DNA of 18,211 nucleotides, taken from positions 1 to 18,211 of the forward strand of contig JAEOSY010000257.1 in the NCBI GenBank assembly GCA_016840125.1. The letters run 5' to 3'. The stretch's first letter is position 1. Every line of letters starts with the position of its first letter. The stretch is from Candidatus Helarchaeota archaeon. Its GTDB lineage: Archaea > Asgardarchaeota > Lokiarchaeia > Helarchaeales > HEL-GB-A. The notes beneath the pieces are model-generated. The model did no database searches. It was not told the DNA's origin and saw only the letters and a list, made by a program, of their open reading frames with translations. This document shows positions 8,822 through 14,169 of this stretch, in pieces. The position numbers were made by a program, and so were the translations under genes.

Positions 8822-8833
8822 AAAAAAGAGGGG
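8822..8833 (-). terminator. C-tract/T-tract terminator after paralog 2
   Basis: The minus strand reads CCCCTCTTTTTT about 36-47 bases past the stop codon at 8869. This fits a hairpin-less archaeal terminator and separates the two tandem iron-sulfur genes. Confidence 0.4.
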
Positions 8834-8868
8834 TAGTTGCAAGTATAGAACTAAAAAAGAAGGAAATA

Positions 8869-10020
8869 TTAAGAAGTTAGAAGGTCCCGGATTGTTTCCA
8901 TGAACATTTTGTCACCGATCTTATTGACTTTTGGTGGGACTTTGTCATGAACTTTGTTCATAGTAAGAGCGTTCTTTTTACAGTTCGCAGCGCAGACACC
9001 GCATCCAATACAAACATCATAATTAATTACCATTTTTTCCTCGGGCGCCTCTTGATATGAAATTGCATCCATCGGACATTTTTTAGAACAAACTTTACAG
9101 AGGATACAAACTTCTGTATCTATTTGCGGTTGATAATTACTTGGTGTCAAGGTTTTAAAGCTGTGTTCCTTCGTTGGATGGACAACGCCACAGTGACAAG
9201 AGCAGCAGTTGCAGATAAACAAGAGATGTTCGCCGCCCATAGAGTTAGAAGTGCAATGAATGAGTCCTGCTTTTTCTGTTGCTTTGATATATTCAATTGC
9301 TTCTTCCTTTGTTAGGCCAGTACCAAATCCCATAGCTGCTGCTGCTTGTGCGCTGGTCCCGGTAACGAAACAGCCCATTTCAGTAGGAGCTACTTCACAA
9401 GGTTCCCCGGTCTTTTCTGCAATCATTCGGCACTGACAAGGGAGTTTGGCAAAAAATTCATTCTTATTTATCATATCTTCCACTAATTCATAAGGAAGGA
9501 CTTGAGAGTGTGCATCCACTGATTCGTCAAGTTTGATTAGCGTCTCTTTGGATTCGATGGGTAGAACGGGGCGCATAAAAGACCATTTTTTATCAATCAT
9601 AGATTGCCCTGCGGCTTCAAGTGTATCGATATTTTTAAATATCCAACGGAAAATTTCTGCTGCTTTCTGGAGATTTTCAGGAGAGTCTCCTTGAGAAATA
9701 AAATACGCTTCGAATATCCCGGGGGCTAAAGGCTCAAGAGTGTAATTTTTTCCAATTTGACTCAAGGTTTTCTTTTTTGTCGCCTTTTTTAAAAGTTTTC
9801 TAATTTGTTTCTTTTCCATACCCGATTTACCAGCTAATTCCTGAAGTGATATCGTCTCTCCAGCCTGTGGGAAATGAGAAAGTACTTTAACGGTTTCCTC
9901 GTCCCAAAAAATTTTTAATAATTCAAAGATCTTCTCATGCTTCGGTGCCTGCAAAGGTCCAACAGCCAGTTTTTCCCGCACTATGTCGTAATAGTCCAGT
10001 TTAAGCTTAGATTCCGTCAT
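8869..10020 (-). CDS. Multi-cluster iron-sulfur protein with winged-helix-like N-terminus (paralog 2)
   Basis: A 383-residue close paralog of the next gene downstream (7591-8748), collinear over its whole length. It has the opening DYYDIVREK, the winged-helix region with LQELAGKSGMEKKQIRKLL (59-77), then CQCR (195-198), Cys208, GCFVTG (Cys217) and ICNCCSCHCG (Cys270-277). The two C-terminal clusters are Cys305/308/311/315 and Cys337/340/343/347. In the second cluster the residue after the last Cys is Lys instead of the usual Pro, and likewise paralog 1's Cys211-x-Cys213 is here a single Cys208. ATG 10020 has a good Shine-Dalgarno (AGAGG about 8 bases upstream on its strand). The pair arose by tandem duplication, and a third copy survives only as the remnant at 10089. 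The likely role is electron transfer to an unidentified partner; the methyltransferase at 11145 is a candidate by position. Confidence 0.8.
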   Translation of the reverse strand: MTESKLKLDYYDIVREKLAVGPLQAPKHEKIFELLKIFWDEETVKVLSHFPQAGETISLQELAGKSGMEKKQIRKLLKKATKKKTLSQIGKNYTLEPLAPGIFEAYFISQGDSPENLQKAAEIFRWIFKNIDTLEAAGQSMIDKKWSFMRPVLPIESKETLIKLDESVDAHSQVLPYELVEDMINKNEFFAKLPCQCRMIAEKTGEPCEVAPTEMGCFVTGTSAQAAAAMGFGTGLTKEEAIEYIKATEKAGLIHCTSNSMGGEHLLFICNCCSCHCGVVHPTKEHSFKTLTPSNYQPQIDTEVCILCKVCSKKCPMDAISYQEAPEEKMVINYDVCIGCGVCAANCKKNALTMNKVHDKVPPKVNKIGDKMFMETIRDLLTS

Positions 10021-10088
10021 ATAAATACCTCTTTTAATTATTTTCTACCTACAGACTATTATAAAATCTCTTTGCTATCAATTGAGAT

Positions 10089-10241
10089 TTATTTTCGATA
10101 GACACCATATTTCTTTCCCGCGTCATCGATGGCTTGGACTTCCTCAAACCAGAACACTTTCAATAACTCAACGAGTTTTTCGTGTTTCTGACGTATTATA
10201 TCATAATAATCCGTTTCCGCGTTTAATTTCTCTTCCATCAT
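10089..10241 (-). pseudogene. Chimeric remnant: iron-sulfur gene 5' end fused to methyltransferase 3' end
   Basis: An in-frame 50-residue frame with two different ancestors. Residues 1-31 match the start of the neighbouring iron-sulfur paralogs: DYYDIIRQK, then ELLKVFW, with about eleven residues missing between (the segment holding GPLxAPKH). Residues 32-50 match the end of the UroD-like protein at 11145: VQAIDDAGKKYGVYRK against VQAIIDAGKKYGVYRK. The last 58 bases are roughly 85% identical to the 3' end of that gene. This is best read as scar tissue from a deletion joining two tandem genes that once stood in the order seen today. It starts with ATG ATG at 10241 or 10238, without a clear Shine-Dalgarno. 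Because the frame remains open, translation cannot be excluded, but all catalytic and cluster residues are gone. Confidence 0.75.
10091..10148. repeat. Direct repeat copy 1 (methyltransferase 3' end)
   Basis: These 58 bases align without gaps to 11147-11204, with about eight or nine mismatches. Both copies encode the C-terminal AGKKYGVYRK on the minus strand. The two copies flank the plus-strand RHH-DUF5678/retropepsin cassette. Confidence 0.8.
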
Positions 10242-10280
10242 AAAGAAAGAATGGTTTAAACTCATTTAATTCCACGAAAA

Positions 10281-10299
10281 TTTTAAGTACTTATGTACT
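10281..10299 (+). promoter_or_regulatory. Promoter with palindromic operator candidate before the RHH gene
   Basis: TTTTAAGTA (10281-10289) lies about 26-34 bases before the ATG at 10315, the spacing expected for a TATA box of a leaderless archaeal transcript. Overlapping its downstream side is an inverted repeat, AGTAC-TTAT-GTACT (10286-10299). RHH proteins commonly bind short palindromes like this and repress their own genes. The operator role is inferred from position and symmetry only. Confidence 0.4.
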
Positions 10300-10314
10300 A
10301 ATGTTTTTATTGAA

Positions 10315-10725
10315 ATGACAATTCTAAAAGGCGAAATTTCAGAACAGATAAGCCATGAGTTTCGAAAACTTGCTATGAAGCGGTTTGGTTATGAAAAGGG
10401 AGCAATCAGCAAAGCTTTAGAAGAAGCTATACTTAAGTGGGTTATGGAACAAAATGATAGAGATTCAGAAGAGGAACGGGAGCGTAGTATCAATAATGAA
10501 TACTATCAAAAAGAGAAGAGACGATTGTTTAGTGAATATCCTAACAAAATAATTTCAATCTGTAATGGAACTATCGCAGAAATCGGAGAGGATTTTTCAT
10601 CAGTTGAAGAAAAGACAAAGGAAAAATATCCAAATATAAAACATAGTTTGATAGTTAATACAGCCATTCAACACAAACGTAGAAGAGCTGGATTAGGTTG
10701 GCAACTGAAGAGAATAAGGAAGTAA
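10315..10725 (+). CDS. RHH-type protein with DUF5678-like domain
   Basis: A 136-residue basic, soluble protein. Residues 1-43 look like a ribbon-helix-helix DNA-binding domain: a short strand (TILKGEIS) and then two helices with the archaeal RHH-like pattern EFRKLAMKRFGYEKGAISKA. Residues about 62-115 match the DUF5678 pattern from memory of that family (YPNKIISICNGTIAEIGEDF, followed by a helix). The next gene overlaps by 28 bases and encodes a retropepsin-like protein, and DUF5678 genes are commonly paired with such clan AA proteases. The pair therefore has the layout of a toxin-antitoxin-like or proteolytic control module; which partner acts on which is not known. ATG 10315 is supported by a TATA box at leaderless spacing. 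It runs opposite to its neighbours, as expected for an inserted cassette. Confidence 0.7.
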   Translation: MTILKGEISEQISHEFRKLAMKRFGYEKGAISKALEEAILKWVMEQNDRDSEEERERSINNEYYQKEKRRLFSEYPNKIISICNGTIAEIGEDFSSVEEKTKEKYPNIKHSLIVNTAIQHKRRRAGLGWQLKRIRK

Positions 10726-11132
10726 TATTCAAGTATTTATCATTCGAAAATCGCCGTGAAAACCTTCCAGTAATACGAATAAAATTGATTATTGCTGGGA
10801 TAGAATATCCTGAAAAATGGTTAAATGCGATTCTTGATACAGGCTATGATGGTGGATTATTAATCCCATTTGACCAATATAGAGAAGCTAAGTTACAGTA
10901 TACAGAGATTCCAATCGAGGATTGGGATATAGGAGAGTCAGTTAATGGAAGGTTGATGTTATTACAGGCAGCCTATTCAAGACGAAAGATAGAGGGTATT
11001 CAAAAATTGTTTGGAATAAGAATTGAGACTTTTCAAGGTAATGAATCTACCTTGTTAGGATTAAATGCTATTAAAAGACTTCTAGTAATACTTGATGGTC
11101 CGATGGAACTTTCAAAGATATTAGCAGAGTAA
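10698..11132 (+). CDS. Retropepsin-like aspartic protease (clan AA, AF_0612-like)
   Basis: A 144-residue protein with the single-lobe aspartic protease signature: ILDTGYDGGLLIP around catalytic Asp47 (Asp-Thr-Gly), and near the C-terminus LLGLNAIKRLLVILDG (119-134). The second motif corresponds to the LLG-x-(D/N)-x(L/I) motif of this fold. Retropepsins act as homodimers, each giving one Asp. The frame has only one usable start upstream of the core: TTG at 10698, inside the end of the preceding gene; a stop at 10680-10682 blocks anything earlier. Its Shine-Dalgarno is poor, so translation probably depends on ribosomes finishing the RHH-DUF5678 gene. The natural substrate is unknown; the partner protein is the first candidate. 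It converges on the methyltransferase gene, with only 12 bases between the stop codons. Confidence 0.75.
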   Translation: MATEENKEVIFKYLSFENRRENLPVIRIKLIIAGIEYPEKWLNAILDTGYDGGLLIPFDQYREAKLQYTEIPIEDWDIGESVNGRLMLLQAAYSRRKIEGIQKLFGIRIETFQGNESTLLGLNAIKRLLVILDGPMELSKILAE

Positions 11133-11144
11133 ATTTAACACAAT

Positions 11145-12272
11145 TCATTTCCGATAGACACCATATTTTTTTCCCGCGTCGATGATGGCTTGGACATTCT
11201 CGAAGGGAGCATCGGAAGCGATCTCGCAACCGGAACCAAGGATATATCCACCCCCCTCACCACAAACTTCAATCAGTTTTTTACAGTGGTCCATGATTTT
11301 TTTGGGGGTGCCTAATTTTTGAAGGGTGCTATTCACATTTCCCATTAGGCAGAATCGGTCACCTAATATTTCTTTTGCCTTAAAGATATCGGAATTCTCC
11401 AGATGGAGGATGTAGCGCCCTTTTGGGAGTTCAAGGAAATACTCAAAGAAGGGAGTCCAATCGGTATCCATATGAAAGAGATTGATATACCCCAGTTTGT
11501 TATTCACGGTGACAATTTGTTTTAGATAGGGAAGGACAAGTTCTTCAAAGACGTTGGGTGCGATAAAAGAAGCGGAGACGCGCTCTAAGCATACATAGGA
11601 GTGCTTGCTGCGGCTCTGGGATAGCTTTTTGAGGAATAAATCATTGGCAATTAACCCTTTAATCATGAAATCGCACATTTCCTGCAATTTCTCTGGATAC
11701 TTATGAAGATACCGCGACCACCGATTGAACCCACAAAGATACGATAGGGTTTCTAGTGGTGTGATGATCGCTGTCAGCGTATAAAGGGGCACTTGCATCC
11801 TATTTTCCCAATAATCCATGAATTTGAGTATCTGGAGGAATTCAAGTTGCGTGCGACGGACCTTATCAATTGGAAGTGGACGCCATAATCGAGAAAAACC
11901 CTCCTCATAGATGAGATCAAATTCGGAAATATCCAGAACGGGTTTTTCAATAAATTGAAGGGAGCCTCCGACGGTATCCGGCACTTGTAACGGGCTATAA
12001 AAGCCCGAGTGTGCAGCGGGAAAAGGTTCAAAATAGGCGTACACCCGACCGATTGGGATATGTACCATATCTAAATCACCCCCGTGACGCCGATAGGTAG
12101 TTTTCACAGCATTCGCCGCAACTTTGAAATCACCAAACACATATTCCTTCGCAGTCAATCCAGCACAATTAGCATAGTAATAATCCATGAGTGGGGCAAT
12201 TGGCACCCGATCGGCCTCTTTTAACTTGACTGCTGTATGGAACCGTTCCATCGAACTCATACTATCCGTCAT
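11145..12272 (-). CDS. Uroporphyrinogen decarboxylase/MtaA-family methyltransferase-like protein
   Basis: A 375-residue TIM-barrel protein of the UroD/MtaA/CmuA superfamily; in anaerobes these mostly move methyl groups between corrinoid proteins and an acceptor thiol. It opens with MERFHTAVKLKEADRVPIAP, the family's start pattern, and ends with GSGCEIASDAPFENVQAI. MtaA/MtbA bind zinc through His-x-Cys plus a distant Cys. Here His267 and Cys349 are kept but the middle position is Asp269 (HMD), so the metal site is altered; many UroD-like proteins of anaerobes differ in this way. True haem-pathway UroD is unlikely. ATG 12272 has a strong GGGAGG seven to eight bases upstream and follows the stop of the 97-residue gene by one base, so the two are translationally coupled. 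No corrinoid protein gene is in the window, so the substrate is open. Confidence 0.78.
   Translation of the reverse strand: MTDSMSSMERFHTAVKLKEADRVPIAPLMDYYYANCAGLTAKEYVFGDFKVAANAVKTTYRRHGGDLDMVHIPIGRVYAYFEPFPAAHSGFYSPLQVPDTVGGSLQFIEKPVLDISEFDLIYEEGFSRLWRPLPIDKVRRTQLEFLQILKFMDYWENRMQVPLYTLTAIITPLETLSYLCGFNRWSRYLHKYPEKLQEMCDFMIKGLIANDLFLKKLSQSRSKHSYVCLERVSASFIAPNVFEELVLPYLKQIVTVNNKLGYINLFHMDTDWTPFFEYFLELPKGRYILHLENSDIFKAKEILGDRFCLMGNVNSTLQKLGTPKKIMDHCKKLIEVCGEGGGYILGSGCEIASDAPFENVQAIIDAGKKYGVYRK
11147..11204. repeat. Direct repeat copy 2 (3' end of intact methyltransferase gene)
   Basis: This is the copy belonging to the intact UroD-like gene; see the copy at 10091-10148. Similarity stops at the end of the coding frame, and the flanking sequences differ, which argues for shared gene ancestry rather than a transposon end. 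Confidence 0.8.
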
Positions 12273-12273
12273 T

Positions 12274-12567
12274 TTACGTCCTCCCTTCCGCACGGTCCTT
12301 CAATTTATTCATAACAGCAATAACATTGAGTTGGAAGTAACGACGTAAGATTCGATATCCTATAGTACGCCACAAGGAAATAACTTTGGAAACAAGTGGT
12401 AGCGAAAGGGAACGTAAAACAAGCCGGAAATTTCTTCGATAAAATCGTAGATCTTTAAACTTCATATTAGTATCAATTTTACCACCGCGTCCGTAAAGAA
12501 AGGTCTGTAAATTGGTCAGTGCTAATTCGTAGTTGATTTTTCCCTTTTCATTAATGATTTCAGCCAT
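12274..12567 (-). CDS. Small basic protein of unknown function, coupled to the UroD-like gene
   Basis: 97 residues with no recognised domain. It is very basic (FYRRNFRLVLRSLSLPLVSK and RTIGYRILRRYFQ) and predicted largely helical, with amphipathic rather than clearly transmembrane segments. The start ATG 12567 is preceded by GGGTTGAT. The Shine-Dalgarno of the methyltransferase gene lies inside its last codons, and the next start comes one base after its stop. Both facts suggest that it is translated and that its amount is tied to that enzyme. It could be a small partner subunit or a decayed piece of a longer gene; I cannot decide between these. Confidence 0.55.
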   Translation of the reverse strand: MAEIINEKGKINYELALTNLQTFLYGRGGKIDTNMKFKDLRFYRRNFRLVLRSLSLPLVSKVISLWRTIGYRILRRYFQLNVIAVMNKLKDRAEGRT

Positions 12568-12599
12568 TTTATCAACCCTTTACCCTTATGTGAGAGGAT

Positions 12600-12778
12600 C
12601 TATTTTTTTATCAATTTAATTCCACAATCAGGACAATTGTATGAACCAACAGGTGGGGGATTAAAAATAATAAGTTTCCCTTCTGCTTCCGTAACAACTC
12701 TAACTCTTCTTCAACACCCGGGGCAAGACTGATCCCGTATATAACAACTTCCTTTTTACATTTAGTACAATAATGCAT
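12600..12778 (-). pseudogene. Zinc-ribbon protein gene broken by a one-base frameshift
   Basis: The minus strand starts with ATG 12778 behind a good Shine-Dalgarno (AGGTGA, 5-base spacing) and encodes MHYCTKCKKEVVIYGISLAP, giving the first CxxC. In this frame the protein drifts into an unrelated tail and stops at 12611. A frame shifted by one base gives RVRVVTEAEGKLIIFNPPPV and then NCPDCGIKL, the second CxxC, ending at a TAG (12600-12602). Joined near the GAAGAAGAG stretch (about 12707-12715), they make one ordinary zinc ribbon of about 59 residues. It is either a recent pseudogene, a sequencing error, or a programmed shift. The gene sits 15 bases after the TrmB-like gene and 32 before the 97-residue gene, inside an operon-like string. 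Confidence 0.65.
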
Positions 12779-12793
12779 ATAGTTCACCTTTTA

Positions 12794-13792
12794 TTAAACG
12801 AGTTCAATAGCAGTTCGAGGACGACCCTTCCCAATTTTCTCAGAGTAAATTTTAATTTTATGCATTTCTACCAATTTATCAAGTGTTTTATTTAAAGTTT
12901 GCCCAGAGAGTCCAGTTTGATTGCTCAGATCTTTTTTTGAAAGGGGTTGTCCTTTTCTTTTTAGAATATTAAGAATGCGACTCTCTTTAGAGGCAATTGG
13001 AGGTTTTTTAGTATCGACTTTAACTAAATTGTTATAGAGGTTTGGTAAGATGCATTGGGAAATGCAATTATAGCCGGAGAAGGCATTTAAAATAATATCA
13101 TATTCCTCATTGTAGCTGATACCCACCATGTATTTCCGATCAATAATGATCTCACAATTAAAGTAGAGCTTATTATTTACCTCAATGAGTTGCGAATGGG
13201 GGATTCTCATTATTTTGGGGGAGAATTTTTCAATCTTTTTATAAGTGGTTGGAATAATTTCAAAATCGGGAACGTAAAGTTCAACATTACAGTCTCTTTC
13301 GTGATAGGTAATGGAAAGAAACTCATATAGAGTATCTATCAACCATATTGGGACGCCAATCAGAATAATCTCTTTCTCTGCCTTAGAAATATATTCCTTG
13401 ATTTTTGATATGGCGAAATCTTTCTGGGTTATAAGAAAATGTGTGGGTTTAACCTGACAAACGCCTCGTGTATGTAATCTATCAAATTTTTGCTGGAGGA
13501 GTTTGAAGGATCGTTCGCTCTTCACTTCCAGCTCATGTATGTAGGCTTGTTGAAGTGCATGGAGTTTTTTGGGATTGATTGCGTTATAAATACGCGTTCG
13601 CCCGGTTTCAGCTGGAATTGAGGTCACTAAACCTTTTTCTTCTAAGATAGAAAGAATTGTGTATATTTTCGCTTGTGAAATTTCAGTAATCTTAATGAGG
13701 TCTTTTACCGATGAATCTTTCTTTTCAAATAGTTTGGAATAAACTTCAATCTCTAATGGTTTCAGTCTAAAAATAGTGCTGAGTTCTTGCAT
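12794..13792 (-). CDS. TrmB-family transcriptional regulator with extra C-terminal winged helix
   Basis: 332 residues. Residues 1-75 form a TrmB-type winged helix (LKPLEIEVYSKLFEKKDSSV, then AKIYTILSILEEKGLV) followed by a coiled-coil linker (80-105). Residues about 115-255 resemble the effector-binding, phospholipase-D-like half of TrmB proteins. A second helix-turn-helix follows at 268-332 (LSNQTGLSGQTLNKTLDKLV), ending in the basic GKGRPRT. TrmB proteins usually sense sugars, but the ligand here is unknown and the gene context is not sugar metabolism. ATG 13792 is the chosen start. It is the first gene of a same-strand string ending in the UroD-like gene and is divergent from the four-cysteine small protein at 13941. 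The TTTGTGACA inverted repeat between them is a candidate autoregulatory site. Confidence 0.82.
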   Translation of the reverse strand: MQELSTIFRLKPLEIEVYSKLFEKKDSSVKDLIKITEISQAKIYTILSILEEKGLVTSIPAETGRTRIYNAINPKKLHALQQAYIHELEVKSERSFKLLQQKFDRLHTRGVCQVKPTHFLITQKDFAISKIKEYISKAEKEIILIGVPIWLIDTLYEFLSITYHERDCNVELYVPDFEIIPTTYKKIEKFSPKIMRIPHSQLIEVNNKLYFNCEIIIDRKYMVGISYNEEYDIILNAFSGYNCISQCILPNLYNNLVKVDTKKPPIASKESRILNILKRKGQPLSKKDLSNQTGLSGQTLNKTLDKLVEMHKIKIYSEKIGKGRPRTAIELV

Positions 13793-13835
13793 CTCAATCT
13801 CTCTTATTGTGATTAAGTTCCTATTAAAAATAGAC

Positions 13836-13899
13836 TTTGTGACAGCATTTAAAGATATTCTACCTTTAATTATGTATTAAAATTATATGTTGTCACAAA
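13836..13899. promoter_or_regulatory. Divergent promoter with TTTGTGACA inverted repeat
   Basis: TTTGTGACA (13836-13844) and its exact reverse complement TGTCACAAA (13891-13899) face each other across 46 bases. Between them lie TATA-like elements for both directions: TTAAAATTATATG (13877-13889) for the rightward gene and TATCTTTAAA on the minus strand (13857-13848) for the regulator gene. A third partial half-site, TTGTGATTA, occurs at 13807-13815. This arrangement suits binding by the adjacent TrmB-like regulator; that is inference. Confidence 0.5.
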
Positions 13900-13940
13900 A
13901 TACTATTCATAGTAAGAATCGATAATAGGAGAAGATTATT

Positions 13941-14072
13941 ATGACTGATACCTGTTCGCAATGCAAATTTTACAAACAGATTGATGATACCAAGGGCGAC
14001 TGCTTTGGTCATGAAGTAGCCGCGCAGACGGATGCTGCGAAATGTCCAGCAAATAGTTTTCAACCAAAATAA
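13941..14072 (+). CDS. 43-residue four-cysteine protein resembling GRE small subunits
   Basis: A tiny but well-supported gene: ATG 13941 with AGGAG nine bases upstream and a divergent promoter. The protein has CSQCKFY (Cys5, Cys8), KGDCFGHE (Cys21) and KCPANSF (Cys35), spacing C-x2-C-x12-C-x13-C. The same pattern, with clear residue identity (CSQCKF, G-x-CFG, CP-x-x-F), forms the N-terminus of the protein at 14170. From memory, the short cysteine-rich subunits of benzylsuccinate synthase and hydroxyphenylacetate decarboxylase have a similar CxxCxFF...GxC...C layout and bind one 4Fe-4S cluster in a HiPIP-like fold. This protein could play that role for the glycyl radical enzyme at 324, or it may simply be a zinc or Fe-S module. 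The family link is plausible, not proven. Confidence 0.75.
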   Translation: MTDTCSQCKFYKQIDDTKGDCFGHEVAAQTDAAKCPANSFQPK

Positions 14073-14099
14073 AAGAAAAATCCAACTTCTCTCTACAAC

Positions 14100-14106
14100 T
14101 TTTTTT
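14100..14106 (+). terminator. Oligo-T terminator after the four-cysteine gene
   Basis: Seven T preceded by CAAC lie 28 bases after the stop codon at 14072, in a pyrimidine-rich stretch. A new TATA-like TTTTTATA (14129-14136) follows, so the next gene probably has its own promoter. Confidence 0.4.
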
Positions 14107-14169
14107 CACTTCTTTAGGGTGGTAATTGTTTTTATAGACTCCTTCATTGTTAATAAAGAACTTTAGGGG

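Noticed and set aside
10089..11204. Insertion sequence around the RHH cassette
   Set aside because: There is no transposase, no terminal inverted repeats and the flanking repeats are parts of a coding gene.
11145..12272. Assignment as haem-pathway uroporphyrinogen decarboxylase
   Set aside because: The C-terminal GSGCEIA motif and His-x-Asp metal-type site fit the methyltransferase branch, and no haem genes are nearby.
12611..12778. 55-residue in-frame reading of the broken zinc-ribbon gene
   Set aside because: Its C-terminal half is a hydrophobic out-of-frame tail; the shifted frame gives the matching second CxxC, so a frameshift explains the locus better.
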